A DNA stretch of 64,000 nucleotides from Bradyrhizobium sp. CER78 (GCF_029846235.1 NZ_JARVWP010000010.1:186001-250000); one strand, 5' to 3'; counted from the first letter of the stretch, positions 8,802 to 17,116 are shown. A program made the numbers and translations. Notes: generated by a model not told the origin, from the letters alone.

Positions 8802-9289
8802 TCTGTTGTCTTCTGAGTTTCCGTTGGCCCAAGCGGCACGTCGCGCTTTTGCAGGCCCTTTTGGCCACACTTCAGGAAATGCTGCAATTGGTCCAATGGA
8901 TTGGACCAATTGCAGCACCTCCAGGATTTTTTCGTTGAGATGCCAACTGGCGAGATTGTTGTTCTCCAATTCGTCTGCGATGGAGAAATCGGTTCTTTGT
9001 GTGGGATGGCGCCCTTTGATGATGGTGTCCAAGTCGCGGGCGGGGTGGTGGGAGCGTCGCAATCAAAGCTCTTCTACCCAATCGACGTTCGCTGGCACAG
9101 TTGCCAGTCCGCGGGTTGCCGCGCGTTTCGAGCCGAAAGGAGCGACTGCTATTGGAAGCACAGACGTGAGAAGTCTTTGCTACCTGACCGAACTTTACAG
9201 AGCGCGTGTTGTTTTGTTCGACAGCCGCTTGTCGGGAGCCGGGGTCCAACTAGGATATCAAGGACGGCAATCGAACGCGGGCACAGCAG
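8802..9289. other. 488-base divergent intergenic region
   Basis: Separates the minus-strand transporter operon from the plus-strand small ORF and XRE-cupin regulator. It holds the palindrome at 8880-8917. Short frames on both strands here have no recognisable product, no convincing ribosome sites and compositions unlike the neighbouring genes, so I call none of them. Confidence 0.6.
8880..8917. promoter_or_regulatory. 38-base perfect palindrome, probable operator
   Basis: Two 18-base arms, TGCTGCAATTGGTCCAAT and its exact reverse complement, flank a GG spacer. Each arm contains a smaller near-palindrome ATTGGTCCAAT, so the site could hold two dimers. There is no T-run after it on either strand, so it is a poor terminator. 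It lies 79 bases upstream of the binding-protein start and about 370 bases from the small ORF that begins the regulator transcript. TGGTC/GACCA half-sites are used by many GntR-family regulators, but the nearest regulator gene is XRE-cupin; which protein binds is not known. Confidence 0.6.
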
Positions 9290-9505
9290 GTGACAGAAGC
9301 CTTGAATTCAGCGCGGATCATTGATCTGAACGCCTATCGATCAATGCGGCGGAGGCAGCAGCCAGCGACATCCGCCGGACAGTGGCAAAACGCCACCTTC
9401 AGTCCCTCCTTTGGCGCGATGCAGCTTTTCTGGCTCTGGCCGGCCTGGGTGTGGGTACCGATGGCGGTACCGGCGACATCCGCCGTGCACTGGGATGCTT
9501 TATGA
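9290..9505 (+). CDS. Small hypothetical protein coupled to the XRE-cupin regulator
   Basis: 71 residues from GTG 9290. The N-terminus has Ile-Ile-Asp-Leu-Asn-Ala-Tyr-Arg followed by an arginine-rich stretch, and the C-terminal half is tryptophan-rich (Phe-Trp-Leu-Trp-Pro-Ala-Trp-Val-Trp-Val-Pro). Its TGA at 9503-9505 overlaps the ATG of the regulator at 9502, the overlap seen in coupled genes, which is the main reason to believe it. No ribosome site is clear. Function unknown; a short membrane-contacting or protein-binding peptide is possible. Confidence 0.5.
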   Translation: MTEALNSARIIDLNAYRSMRRRQQPATSAGQWQNATFSPSFGAMQLFWLWPAWVWVPMAVPATSAVHWDAL

Positions 9506-10125
9506 GCGACGGTAACGTCGCTTCCTCATTAGACGCCAACCCGTCACCCGGCGCGGAACAGGATTTGCCTGCGGTCCTCGGACGCAATCTGCGACGGCTG
9601 CGAACGAGCCGCGGCCACTCGCTGGAGCGGTTGGCGAAGCAGTCCGGCGTCAGCCGTGCGATGCTTGGACAGATCGAGACCGGAAAGAGCGTTCCGACCA
9701 TTGCGCTGCTGTGGAAGGTTGCGAACGCACTGCATGTTCCGTTCGCCAATCTGTTGCAGGCAGATGTTGCGCGAGGCCCGGTCGTGCTCCGCCAAAGTGA
9801 TGCCAAGCTGCTCTCATCGAGCCAGGGACAGTTCACGTCTCGCGCATTGTTTCCGTTCGATGGCAGCCATCAGGTCGAATTCTACGAACTCAGAATAGGT
9901 CCGCTGCATCGTGAGAGCGCCGAAGCGCATGCGCCGGGCACCCGTGAAAACCTGTTCGTGGCGAAGGGCGTCGTGGAGATCGCCGCCGGCTCCGACAAGC
10001 CGCAGACATTGACGGAAGGCGACGCGATCGTCTTCGAGGCCGATGTTCCGCATGTCTACAAGAATCTGGTAGCCAGCGAGGCAGTGCTCTACCTCGTCAT
10101 GACCTATGCCGACGACGCGATCTGA
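9502..10125 (+). CDS. XRE-family regulator with C-terminal cupin domain
   Basis: DNA-binding repressor or activator, 207 residues. The helix-turn-helix spans about residues 26-85, with Leu-Glu-Arg-Leu-Ala-Lys-Gln-Ser-Gly-Val-Ser-Arg and Gln-Ile-Glu-Thr-Gly-Lys-Ser-Val-Pro-Thr, the classic lambda-repressor-like pattern. A cupin sensor domain follows (residues ~120-205) with His-Ala-Pro-Gly-Thr-Arg-Glu and a Gly-Asp-Ala-Ile-Val-Phe-Glu-Ala-Asp-Val-Pro-His strand. Regulators of this design usually respond to a small molecule or metal bound in the cupin barrel. The start ATG 9502 overlaps the small ORF's stop. It is divergent from the 7794-8801 transporter operon and is the nearest candidate for its control. 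Confidence 0.9.
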   Translation: MSDGNVASSLDANPSPGAEQDLPAVLGRNLRRLRTSRGHSLERLAKQSGVSRAMLGQIETGKSVPTIALLWKVANALHVPFANLLQADVARGPVVLRQSDAKLLSSSQGQFTSRALFPFDGSHQVEFYELRIGPLHRESAEAHAPGTRENLFVAKGVVEIAAGSDKPQTLTEGDAIVFEADVPHVYKNLVASEAVLYLVMTYADDAI

Positions 10126-10154
10126 AACGAAAAGAGGGCCGGCAGTGCCGGCCC
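10124..10154 (-). terminator. Intrinsic terminator of the methionine-rich gene
   Basis: GGGCCGGC at 10136-10143 pairs with GCCGGCCC at 10147-10154 around a three-base loop. Read on the minus strand, the stem is followed by a T-rich tract, the complement of 10124-10135. It sits just past the stop of the 10187-10492 gene and touches the stop of the XRE-cupin gene; on the plus strand it lacks a T-run, so it serves mainly the minus-strand gene. Confidence 0.65.
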
Positions 10155-10186
10155 CCCGGGGAAGGCAGCGCGAGCCGGTCGATGTC

Positions 10187-10492
10187 TCAGGCCTTCATCG
10201 GCATGCACATCATCATCATGCCGCCGCAGCCCATCATCATGGGCATGCCCATCTGCATCATGTTCATCATGCTCTCGCAGCACTTCATGAACATGTCCTT
10301 CATTGCCGGATCCATTGGCATCATCTCGCAGGTCATGCCGGTGGGGGTCATGGTGCACTTCATCTGACAGGCCATCATCGGCATGCCCATCATGGGCATG
10401 TTCATCATCGGCATCATGCCGCCGGCCATTGAGGGGTTCATCATGCCACCCATCATCATCGGCATGGGCATCATCTGCATCGCGGTGTTCAT
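10187..10492 (-). CDS. Small protein of about 45% methionine, possible copper binder
   Basis: 101 residues from ATG 10492, about 45 of them methionine, with seven cysteines. Met-Met-Pro-Met and Met-Met-Gly repeats fill the ends; a middle part with Cys-x-Met-Lys-Cys, Thr-Pro-Thr-Gly-Met-Thr-Cys-Glu and Lys-Cys-Cys-Glu is more ordinary. The frame is open upstream to 10717 and ATG 10585 is possible, but GGAGAA five bases before ATG 10492 is a strong ribosome site. No signal peptide is evident from this start. Met- and Cys-rich proteins often bind Cu(I) or Ag(I); that role is inference. A terminator follows on the same strand. The opposite strand reads as His-rich, which I treat as a shadow. Confidence 0.75.
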   Translation of the reverse strand: MNTAMQMMPMPMMMGGMMNPSMAGGMMPMMNMPMMGMPMMACQMKCTMTPTGMTCEMMPMDPAMKDMFMKCCESMMNMMQMGMPMMMGCGGMMMMCMPMKA

Positions 10493-10987
10493 CGTCGTTC
10501 TCCAAGGGTAGAGCAGGGCGTGCTCGATTTCGTCGCCGTCGTAGATAGAGTGCGGTGCGATATTGGAGAATAGGGAAAGTTTCATCTCATTCGCTTTCGT
10601 CTGAGAAAATGGAAGCGGAGCGAGATGCTGCGGCGAGACGTCCAATATAGCGGATTTCCATCCGACAAATTGGAGGTGCTCGGACTGAGCCGGATGCCGC
10701 GACGTGGTTGAAGCCATCCATGACTACGGCCTGATCTCTTCGAGAATGCTGTCGATTCGCCGCGAGGCTGCAGATGACGGCATGTGATGCTCTATCTCAT
10801 CCCGGCGTGGTCGCCGAGCAGACGCCGTCCACGTTGCGTGCGATTGCTGACGAAACTCGGAGAGGCGATTTCATTTGCATCGTCTCGGCGCGTTACCCGG
10901 TTGTTGCAGAGCCTTAGGTATCTTTGAAAAGACTATCTTGCCGCCGGCGCCTAGCATGTCACGAGTTTGCAATCGTGAGTGCATGCC
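10493..10987. other. 495-base intergenic region
   Basis: Holds the ribosome site and presumed promoter of the minus-strand methionine-rich gene and the promoter region of the dehydrogenase. TCACGA (10959-10964) and TCGTGA (10973-10978) form a six-base inverted repeat just before the dehydrogenase start, a possible operator. The frame upstream of 10492 (to 10585) could be an N-terminal extension of the methionine-rich protein, but its composition is quite different. No other gene seen. Confidence 0.5.
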
Positions 10988-11980
10988 ATGAACACGCCTC
11001 GTATCGACCGCGGTCGCGCGTCCACCGGCGTGCGATCGCCGATCATCATCAACCAGCTTGGAGCCGAAGTTCGCGCGTCGCTGATCGACCACTGGTCCCG
11101 CCCGCTGATCATTGACCATCCCGCCGAGCGTCCAGCCTGGGACATCGCACTGGAAGCCGACGTGTTGCTGACCCGTCCGGCCGCAGGCTGGAGCAAGGCG
11201 CCGGCGGAGAAACCGAGGGGGTGGCCATACGGCCTGCGCTGGATCCAGACCGCGTCGACGGGCGTCGACTTCTTTCCGGAATGGCTGCTCGATGGCCCGG
11301 TGGTTACGGTTGGGCGCGGCATCTCCGCCGACGCCATTTCTGAATATGTCCTGGCGGCAATCCTCGGCTTCGCCAAGCGGCTTCATGACGTGCGTCCACG
11401 CAGCCGCGAGGCGTGGAAGATCACTCCGCTCGGTTCGCTTGCCGGCAAGACGGTTGGGATCGCTGGATTTGGTGCGATCGGCCATGCCGTCGCCGAGCGG
11501 TTGAAGCCGTTCGGTGTTCAGATCAAGGTGTTGCGGCGCTCATCGTGGCAATATGCCGTTCCAGGTATCCTCCCGGTCGACAGTATCGAAGCGCTGGTGG
11601 CGGCCTCCGACCATCTCGTGATCGCACTGCCGGCAACGCCGAAGACGGTGCATTTGATCAACGCCGAGGTCCTGGCGCATGCGAAGGAATCGTTGCATCT
11701 GATCAACGTGGCGCGCGGCCGGATCATCGATCAGCAGGCCCTGCTGCGTGCGCTCGACAACGGGCAACTGGCGGGCGCCACGCTCGATGTCACGGATCCA
11801 GAGCCGCCGCCGGAGGGGGATCCGATCTACCTTCACCCGAAGGTCGTCCTGACCCCGCACGTGTCCTGGACCGGAGCAGACGATATCAAGCGGCTGACCG
11901 ACAAAACGCTGGTCAACCTCGATGCCTACGCGCATGGCGCGCCGTTGGCCGACGTCTTTGACAAGAAACTCGGATACTAA
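10988..11980 (+). CDS. D-isomer-specific 2-hydroxyacid dehydrogenase
   Basis: NAD(P)H-dependent oxidoreductase, 330 residues, interconverting a 2-oxo acid and a D-2-hydroxy acid. The nucleotide-binding loop is Gly-Ile-Ala-Gly-Phe-Gly-Ala-Ile-Gly. The catalytic triad is in place: Arg in Asn-Val-Ala-Arg-Gly-Arg, Glu in Asp-Pro-Glu-Pro-Pro, and His in Leu-Thr-Pro-His-Val-Ser-Trp. GTG 10979 is also open, but ATG 10988 is more likely. It is followed after 16 bases by the class II aldolase gene, so the two may act in sequence on a hydroxy- or keto-acid. The exact substrate cannot be read from sequence. Confidence 0.9.
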   Translation: MNTPRIDRGRASTGVRSPIIINQLGAEVRASLIDHWSRPLIIDHPAERPAWDIALEADVLLTRPAAGWSKAPAEKPRGWPYGLRWIQTASTGVDFFPEWLLDGPVVTVGRGISADAISEYVLAAILGFAKRLHDVRPRSREAWKITPLGSLAGKTVGIAGFGAIGHAVAERLKPFGVQIKVLRRSSWQYAVPGILPVDSIEALVAASDHLVIALPATPKTVHLINAEVLAHAKESLHLINVARGRIIDQQALLRALDNGQLAGATLDVTDPEPPPEGDPIYLHPKVVLTPHVSWTGADDIKRLTDKTLVNLDAYAHGAPLADVFDKKLGY

Positions 11981-11996
11981 GCAAGGAGCCCCGAGA

Positions 11997-12779
11997 ATGA
12001 ACCAGATCGTCGAGAAACCGAAGAAGTACTCCCTGGTCGAGCGCGTGCCGGCAGCTTCGTTCGAAGAGGAAAGGCTGCATCGCAAGCAGCGTCTCGCGGC
12101 AACCTTCCGGTTGTTTTCCCGCTATGGGTTCCATCAGGGTCTCGCCGGGCACGTGACTGTGCGTGACCCCGAGTTTTCGGACCGCTTCTGGATCAATCCG
12201 CTGTCAAAGCATTTCGGTCAGATCAAGGTCTCGGACCTCCAACTAGTGGATCATGAAGGAAATATCCTAATTGGCGACAAGCCGATCAACCAGGCGGGTT
12301 TCGTGATTCATTCGGCGATCCATGCCGCACATCCGGAGGTCATCGCGGCCGCTCATACGCACTCGACTTACGGCAAGGCATGGTCGGCGCTCGGCCGGTT
12401 GCTCGATCCGCTTACCCAGGACTCCTGCGCCTTCTACGAAGATCATGCGCTGTTCGATCCGTTCTCCGGCGTCGTATTGGAGGTGGAGGAAGGCCGGAAG
12501 ATCGCGGAGGCGCTGGGATCCAGGAAGGCAGTGATCCTGCAGAACCACGGTCTGTTGACGGTCGGCCCCACGATCGAGGCGACGGCGTGGTGGTACATCG
12601 CGATGGATAACGCCGCTCGCGCGCAATTGCTCGCCGAAGCGGCCGGCACGCCGAAGCCAATCCCCCATGAAGTAGCGAAGCTGACGGCCGGTCAGGTCGG
12701 CACCCATAAGGGAGGCTATTTCAGCTTCCAGCCCCTATGGGACTGGATCACCGAGGCCGAGCCGGATCTCTTCAACTAG
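11997..12779 (+). CDS. Class II aldolase/adducin family protein
   Basis: 260 residues. Zinc-ligand histidines are visible in Ala-His-Thr-His-Ser-Thr-Tyr-Gly and Asn-His-Gly-Leu-Leu-Thr-Val-Gly, and Gly-Asn-Ile-Leu and Asn-Gln-Ala-Gly-Phe segments fit the fold. Members are metal-dependent aldolases, epimerases or decarboxylases acting on sugar phosphates or oxo-acids. The upstream extension to 11922 lies inside the dehydrogenase gene; AAGGAG just before ATG 11997 fixes the start. Likely co-transcribed with the dehydrogenase. Larger, non-fuculose members of this kind are common in soil proteobacteria and mostly uncharacterised. Confidence 0.9.
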   Translation: MNQIVEKPKKYSLVERVPAASFEEERLHRKQRLAATFRLFSRYGFHQGLAGHVTVRDPEFSDRFWINPLSKHFGQIKVSDLQLVDHEGNILIGDKPINQAGFVIHSAIHAAHPEVIAAAHTHSTYGKAWSALGRLLDPLTQDSCAFYEDHALFDPFSGVVLEVEEGRKIAEALGSRKAVILQNHGLLTVGPTIEATAWWYIAMDNAARAQLLAEAAGTPKPIPHEVAKLTAGQVGTHKGGYFSFQPLWDWITEAEPDLFN

Positions 12780-12870
12780 GGCGTACGGTTCACGCCGGGG
12801 GCGCCTGCGGCGAATTCGTCGTGGCGCCGGTCGGCGCGGAGGTTCTGATCGTCAAGGCGAGGGAGCAGCA

Positions 12871-13071
12871 TTGGGCTCGCGACCGGAAATAGCCGCCAGA
12901 GAACAATCCCGGCTCGGCAGTGATCGACCGTGGACGGCAGCCGAAAAATACAAGCTTAGAGGCTTGGCAAAGGCGAATATGCCCGTCGAGAAGATCGCGC
13001 GAAGCTTGAACCGAAATGTCGCGTCGACAGTTGCGGCTGCAGCGAGGCTTGGCGCCACGTTGAGCGATTGA
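12871..13071 (+). CDS. Small SANT/Myb-like helix-turn-helix protein
   Basis: 66 residues from TTG 12871, with AGGGAG at 12860-12865 as ribosome site. The core Arg-Pro-Trp-Thr-Ala-Ala-Glu ... Leu-Arg-Gly-Leu-Ala-Lys-Ala-Asn, then Ile-Ala-Arg-Ser-Leu-Asn-Arg-Asn-Val-Ala-Ser-Thr-Val, follows the three-helix pattern of small Myb/SANT-like proteins that are frequent in Bradyrhizobium. Such proteins are assumed to bind DNA; no target is known. It stands alone between the aldolase and the carbonic anhydrase. Confidence 0.65.
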   Translation: MGSRPEIAAREQSRLGSDRPWTAAEKYKLRGLAKANMPVEKIARSLNRNVASTVAAAARLGATLSD

Positions 13072-13308
13072 CGCATGGGTTTCATCCCACGACCCAGCAA
13101 TCGGCCCGACCTTGTTGGCCCGGTGGCTTCCACCAGCAGGCATGAGCTGCGCGATGACCGTATGGTTCTGACTTAAAGCGCTTCCATTCGCGACATGACT
13201 TCGTCGTGGCCCACAAGAACTTCGAAATTCCATTTCCTTGACGGGCAAGCCTCGCGCTGATTCCATCTGGCAGGTGACCGTGCTTTCATAACCGAAAGAT
13301 GTCGCGCC

Positions 13309-13902
13309 ATGTCGACGCCCAGCGCTACGTTTGAGGAAGTCATTTCGGCTAACGGCAAATACGCTGCCGAATTCGGTGACAAGGAAAGGCTCGCACTGCC
13401 GCCCGCGCGACGCTTTGCGATCCTGACCTGCATGGATGCGCGGCTTGATCCGGCAAAGTATGCTGGACTTGCCGAGGGCGATGCTCACGTGATCCGGAAC
13501 GCGGGAGGACGCGCATCCGATGACGCGATCCGCTCGCTGGTGATCTCGCACAAGCTGCTCGGAATGAATGAATGGTTCGTCATCCATCATAGCGATTGCG
13601 GGATGCAATTGTTCACCAACGAGGTCATCAGCGACCTCCTGGCGGATGATCTGGGCACCGCGCAGTTCGATGGCAAGAAATGGTCGAATCCAAAACACGA
13701 AGGCGGTTCGGTCGCGGGCAAGTTCGTTCACTGGCATGCGTTCGAGGACAACTCCAGGAGTGTGATCGAGGATGTGCAGCGGATCAGAAGCCATCGCCTG
13801 GTGCCGAAGCAAATTCCGATCTACGGGCTTATCTACGACGTGAAGAACGGCCGCCTCAACGAGGTGGTCGAGGCGACGGCAGCCGGTCGGCCTGCCGTTT
13901 AG
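13309..13902 (+). CDS. Beta-class carbonic anhydrase
   Basis: 197 residues. Reversible CO2 hydration using zinc: ligands are Cys and the Asp-Arg dyad in Leu-Thr-Cys-Met-Asp-Ala-Arg-Leu-Asp, and His/Cys in His-His-Ser-Asp-Cys-Gly-Met. Asn-Ala-Gly-Gly-Arg lies between them as expected. The short length and this spacing fit the small, plant-unlike beta-CA branch that includes Mycobacterium Rv1284. No signal peptide, so cytoplasmic. It is not clearly in an operon; an unrelated small ORF follows after 21 bases. Confidence 0.93.
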   Translation: MSTPSATFEEVISANGKYAAEFGDKERLALPPARRFAILTCMDARLDPAKYAGLAEGDAHVIRNAGGRASDDAIRSLVISHKLLGMNEWFVIHHSDCGMQLFTNEVISDLLADDLGTAQFDGKKWSNPKHEGGSVAGKFVHWHAFEDNSRSVIEDVQRIRSHRLVPKQIPIYGLIYDVKNGRLNEVVEATAAGRPAV

Positions 13903-13923
13903 GCGCAGCGAATATCTGGTGCA

Positions 13924-14238
13924 ATGCCTGTCACCCAACGCATTTTTGTCAGCGGTTTTCCGCGACATCTCGCGCCCGACCTCGGCGTGTTCGTCCTCGA
14001 GACGGAGGGGGCGCGAAGGCTGGCATTCGAGGCGGGGAGCCGTGAGGACGCGGAAGCAATGACGCGGGCAAACTGGTTCGCCTTGGCGCTTGGCAGCTTT
14101 TGCTCACGGCGACGTCGTGTGGAGAATGCCGAAAGCCGTTTGCGGGTCGCGACGGATCCGGAGATTACGATCTTTCGGCAGTGGGCCGCAGAGTTTGCCG
14201 GCGAGGCGGCCGACGTCTTCGTTGCCTGTCTTGATTGA
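13924..14238 (+). CDS. Small hypothetical protein
   Basis: 104 residues from ATG 13924. It carries alternating hydrophobic and charged stretches, Phe-Val-Leu-Glu-Thr-Glu-Gly-Ala-Arg-Arg near residue 23 and a C-terminal Phe-Arg-Gln-Trp-Ala-Ala-Glu-Phe helix, with third-codon GC like the neighbours. No signal peptide, membrane segment or known motif. It starts 21 bases after the carbonic anhydrase stop and may be on its transcript. Function unknown. Confidence 0.5.
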   Translation: MPVTQRIFVSGFPRHLAPDLGVFVLETEGARRLAFEAGSREDAEAMTRANWFALALGSFCSRRRRVENAESRLRVATDPEITIFRQWAAEFAGEAADVFVACLD

Positions 14239-14447
14239 GAGCGGCGAGATTTGCTTCGCGGGACGTCAAGCGCGCTCCGGCTGCAAAGAGAAGCAATTGC
14301 CCTCTGCGTGTCGAGTTTTGGTGCTTCACATGCGCGGACGAGAAATCTTTGGTGAATGGCGACGCTGACGTTCGTGCGCCGGGGCGATAGTATCGCAACC
14401 AGAAAGCTGTCGCGGTATCTCCCGCGAGCCAACGTGGAGTAGCGATC

Positions 14448-15260
14448 ATGGCGCTCGACGGACCCATCTTTCCTCGCAATCTCACCGCGAAACTGCACTA
14501 CCTCAAGCGCGGCGGTGAGAAGCCGACCTTTTACCGTATCGAGCCACCCCCTGGCGTACCGCAATGGAATGGTATCGACGATGAGCGTGAGGTGACGATC
14601 GAGGACGCGCGCGGACGCGAGTCGGAATTCTCGCTCGACCGCAATGGTTTCTCGCTGGTCAACGCGCCTACCGCCGTTGCCAATTTTTACGACTCGGAAG
14701 AAATCAAGCGCGTCTATTACCCGGAAGTTGAGCAATTGCTGCGCGACGCCGTCGGCGCCAGCCGCGTATACATCTTCGATCACAACGTGCGCAATGCGAG
14801 CGTTCCTGGTCTTGCGCCGCCATCGCGGCAGGTCCACAACGATCATACCGTCAACTCTGCGCCCCGGCGGGTCCGCGATCACCTCGGAGCTGAGGCGGAC
14901 GAATTGCTGAAGCATCGATTTGGGATCGTCAATGTATGGCGTCCGCTGCGCGGTCCGGTATTGGATTCACCGCTGGCGCTGTGCGACGCGCGATCATTCA
15001 CGGATGATGATCTGATTCCCAGCGATCTCGTTTACGCTCATGTTCGTGGCGAAACGTCTCGAGTGGAATACAAACCGAACCATCGCTGGTACTATTTTTC
15101 CGAGATGCAGACCGACGAGGCGCTATTGATCCGGATTCATGACAGCGCCAATGATGGTCGTGCGCGGCTATCGTTCCACACCTCGTTCGAAAATCCGCTC
15201 GCACCCGGCGCGCCGCCGCGTGAGAGCATAGAGGTTCGCGCCTTGGTCTTTTTTGGATAG
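14448..15260 (+). CDS. CmcJ/NvfI family oxygenase-like protein
   Basis: 270 residues. Conserved blocks of the CmcJ/NvfI family are visible: Arg-Gln-Val-His-Asn-Asp-His-Thr at ~125-132, Asn-Val-Trp-Arg-Pro-Leu at ~164, Arg-Trp-Tyr-Tyr-Phe with an Asp-Glu-Ala-Leu-Leu stretch, and Ser-Phe-His-Thr-Ser-Phe near the end. Named relatives take part in cephamycin and fungal meroterpenoid pathways and appear to be iron/2-oxoglutarate oxygenase-like; His-x-Asp and the later His could bind metal. Most bacterial members have no known substrate. GGAG eight bases before ATG 14448 supports the start. It stands alone. Confidence 0.85.
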   Translation: MALDGPIFPRNLTAKLHYLKRGGEKPTFYRIEPPPGVPQWNGIDDEREVTIEDARGRESEFSLDRNGFSLVNAPTAVANFYDSEEIKRVYYPEVEQLLRDAVGASRVYIFDHNVRNASVPGLAPPSRQVHNDHTVNSAPRRVRDHLGAEADELLKHRFGIVNVWRPLRGPVLDSPLALCDARSFTDDDLIPSDLVYAHVRGETSRVEYKPNHRWYYFSEMQTDEALLIRIHDSANDGRARLSFHTSFENPLAPGAPPRESIEVRALVFFG

Positions 15261-15682
15261 CAGTCCGAGAAGGGATCTCGGCGGCGCAGGAAGCCGGCGT
15301 TACCTTCAAACGTAGGTTCGCGTCCATCGCCGAAATCCCTTCGAGCAAAGGCGAGTGGTATCCCGCCGGCACCGTACCTCTGACGCCCGAGCTCTGCGGG
15401 AATCGGTGTTCGTGTCAATGTCATACACTTTCAGTTTTCAATGAGAGCCCGGTTACGGACGGGCGGTGTGGACGAGTCCCGCAACGACCGAGGCAGACTT
15501 CGTCGTGGGAGCTGCGATTCGGAGATTTTCATTCCGACGCAGTATTGGTGGACGTTTGAGATGTTGCGATCTTCTCGCGCTACTCGCAGTTCCGCAATTA
15601 ATTGCTGATGTTCGCGGACGTGAGCGCCTAGCCATCATTCGTCCGGCAAATGGTGCCCTGATGGATAAATGAGGTAGCGCGC
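15261..15682. other. 422-base intergenic region upstream of the amidase operon
   Basis: Presumed promoter region of the nine-gene operon that begins at 15683. It contains a perfect 12-base palindrome, GCAATTAATTGC, at 15594-15605, 77 bases before the amidase start, which could be an operator. A 68-residue frame at 15466-15672 has no recognisable features and I do not call it. Confidence 0.5.
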
Positions 15683-17116
15683 ATGTCCGCTCAAAATGCT
15701 CCCTTGCCAGCTTCGCGGCCGCGCGGGTCGGATGACATCGCCCTTCTTTCTGCAACCGATCTGGTCGAGCACTATTGGGCAGGAACGCTCTCGCCGGTGG
15801 AAGCAACGCAGGCGGTACTCGATCGCATTGGGCGTCTCGATCGCCATGTCAACGCCTTCGCGCTGCTGGATGCTGATGCCGCCCGTGTGTCGGCGCGCCA
15901 ATCCGAAATCCGCTGGCGGCGTGGCGAGCCACTCGGTCCGGTCGATGGCGTGCCGGTCGCCCTCAAGGACCTCATTCTCGCCAAGGACTGGCCGACGCTG
16001 CGGGGCAGCCGGGCGATCGATCCGGCGCAAGACTGGAACGAGGATTCGCCTGCCACGGCCCGGTTGCGGGAGCAGGGCGCGGTGCTGCTCGGCAAGACGA
16101 CAACATCGGAATTCGGTTGGAAGGGGCTCGGCGACAGTCCGTTGACCGGCGTCACGCGCAATCCCTGGAACATCGCCCACACGCCGGGCGGCAGTAGCGG
16201 CGGATCCGCGGCGGGCGCGGCGCTGGGTTTCGGGCCGCTGCATGTTGCCACGGATGGCGGCGGTTCGACCCGGCTTCCAGCCGCACATAGCGGCGTGTTC
16301 GGGTTCAAGCCGACCTTTGGTCGCGTTCCCGTCTATCCGCCGTCGCAGAATGGAACGCTCTTCCACGTCACGCCGATGACACGCTCGGTGCGGGACGCGG
16401 CCTTGCTGCTCGACGTGATCGGGCAGCCAGACCTGCGCGACTGGACCGCGTTGCCGCCAGCCGACTTCTCCTGGAGAAGCGGGCTCGATCAAGGTGTCCG
16501 AGGCCTGCGCATCGCATTCAGTCCGAAGCTCGGCTACGCGCACATCGACCCGCAGATTGAGAAGATCATCAGCGAGGCGGCCAACACGCTTGCCGGGCTC
16601 GGGGCGATCGTCGAACAGGTCGACCCTGGTATCGAAGATCCCATCGATCTCTTCCAGACCTTCTGGTTCGCGGGTGCAGCCAAGCTCCTGGCCTCGTTCG
16701 ATCCGGCTCATCGCGCCCTGGTCGAGCAGGGCTTGCAGGCTGTTGCCGAGAAGGGCCGGGCGATCGATGCCGTCACCTATCTGCAGGCAGTCGATCGCCG
16801 AGAGGCGCTCGGTCGACATTTCAATCGGTTCCATCAGGATTGGGATCTGCTGATCACACCCACCACGGCATATCCCGCTTCGGCGATCGACGCATCGGAG
16901 GCCGACCTTGTGGTTCGGCCGATCCGCTCCCCCTTCACCTATCCATTCAACCTGACGCAGCAGCCGGCAGCCTCGGTGCCGGCGGGCCTTACCGAGGCAG
17001 GATTGCCGGTGGGTCTGCAGATCATCGGAGCAAAATTCGCTGATACGACCGTTCTGCGCGCAGCACGTGCCTTCGAGCAGGCAAGGCCATTCCCGCGCCC
17101 ACTGGATCCGTCATGA
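15683..17116 (+). CDS. Amidase (amidase signature family)
   Basis: 477-residue hydrolase that cleaves carboxamides with a Ser-cisSer-Lys triad. The general base lysine is Lys95 in Pro-Val-Ala-Leu-Lys-Asp-Leu; the glycine/serine-rich signature GGSSGGSAAGAA begins at residue 169 with the bridging serine; the nucleophile is Ser195 in Asp-Gly-Gly-Gly-Ser-Thr-Arg-Leu-Pro-Ala. All are intact. The substrate is not predictable. First gene of a co-directional operon; its stop overlaps the next start by four bases. The pairing of two amidases with a transporter and redox genes suggests stepwise breakdown of an imported amide or urea-like compound. Confidence 0.9.
   Translation: MSAQNAPLPASRPRGSDDIALLSATDLVEHYWAGTLSPVEATQAVLDRIGRLDRHVNAFALLDADAARVSARQSEIRWRRGEPLGPVDGVPVALKDLILAKDWPTLRGSRAIDPAQDWNEDSPATARLREQGAVLLGKTTTSEFGWKGLGDSPLTGVTRNPWNIAHTPGGSSGGSAAGAALGFGPLHVATDGGGSTRLPAAHSGVFGFKPTFGRVPVYPPSQNGTLFHVTPMTRSVRDAALLLDVIGQPDLRDWTALPPADFSWRSGLDQGVRGLRIAFSPKLGYAHIDPQIEKIISEAANTLAGLGAIVEQVDPGIEDPIDLFQTFWFAGAAKLLASFDPAHRALVEQGLQAVAEKGRAIDAVTYLQAVDRREALGRHFNRFHQDWDLLITPTTAYPASAIDASEADLVVRPIRSPFTYPFNLTQQPAASVPAGLTEAGLPVGLQIIGAKFADTTVLRAARAFEQARPFPRPLDPS

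Noticed and set aside
10106..10432. His-rich plus-strand frame (about a third His) opposite the methionine-rich gene
   Set aside because: CAT codons are the complement of ATG, so a Met-rich gene forces a His-rich antisense frame. Ribosome site and terminator favour the minus strand.
10200..10480. Repeating CATCATCATG-like units resembling a short-repeat array
   Set aside because: Units are irregular in length and explained by methionine codons; there are no constant repeats with unique spacers, so no CRISPR or satellite.
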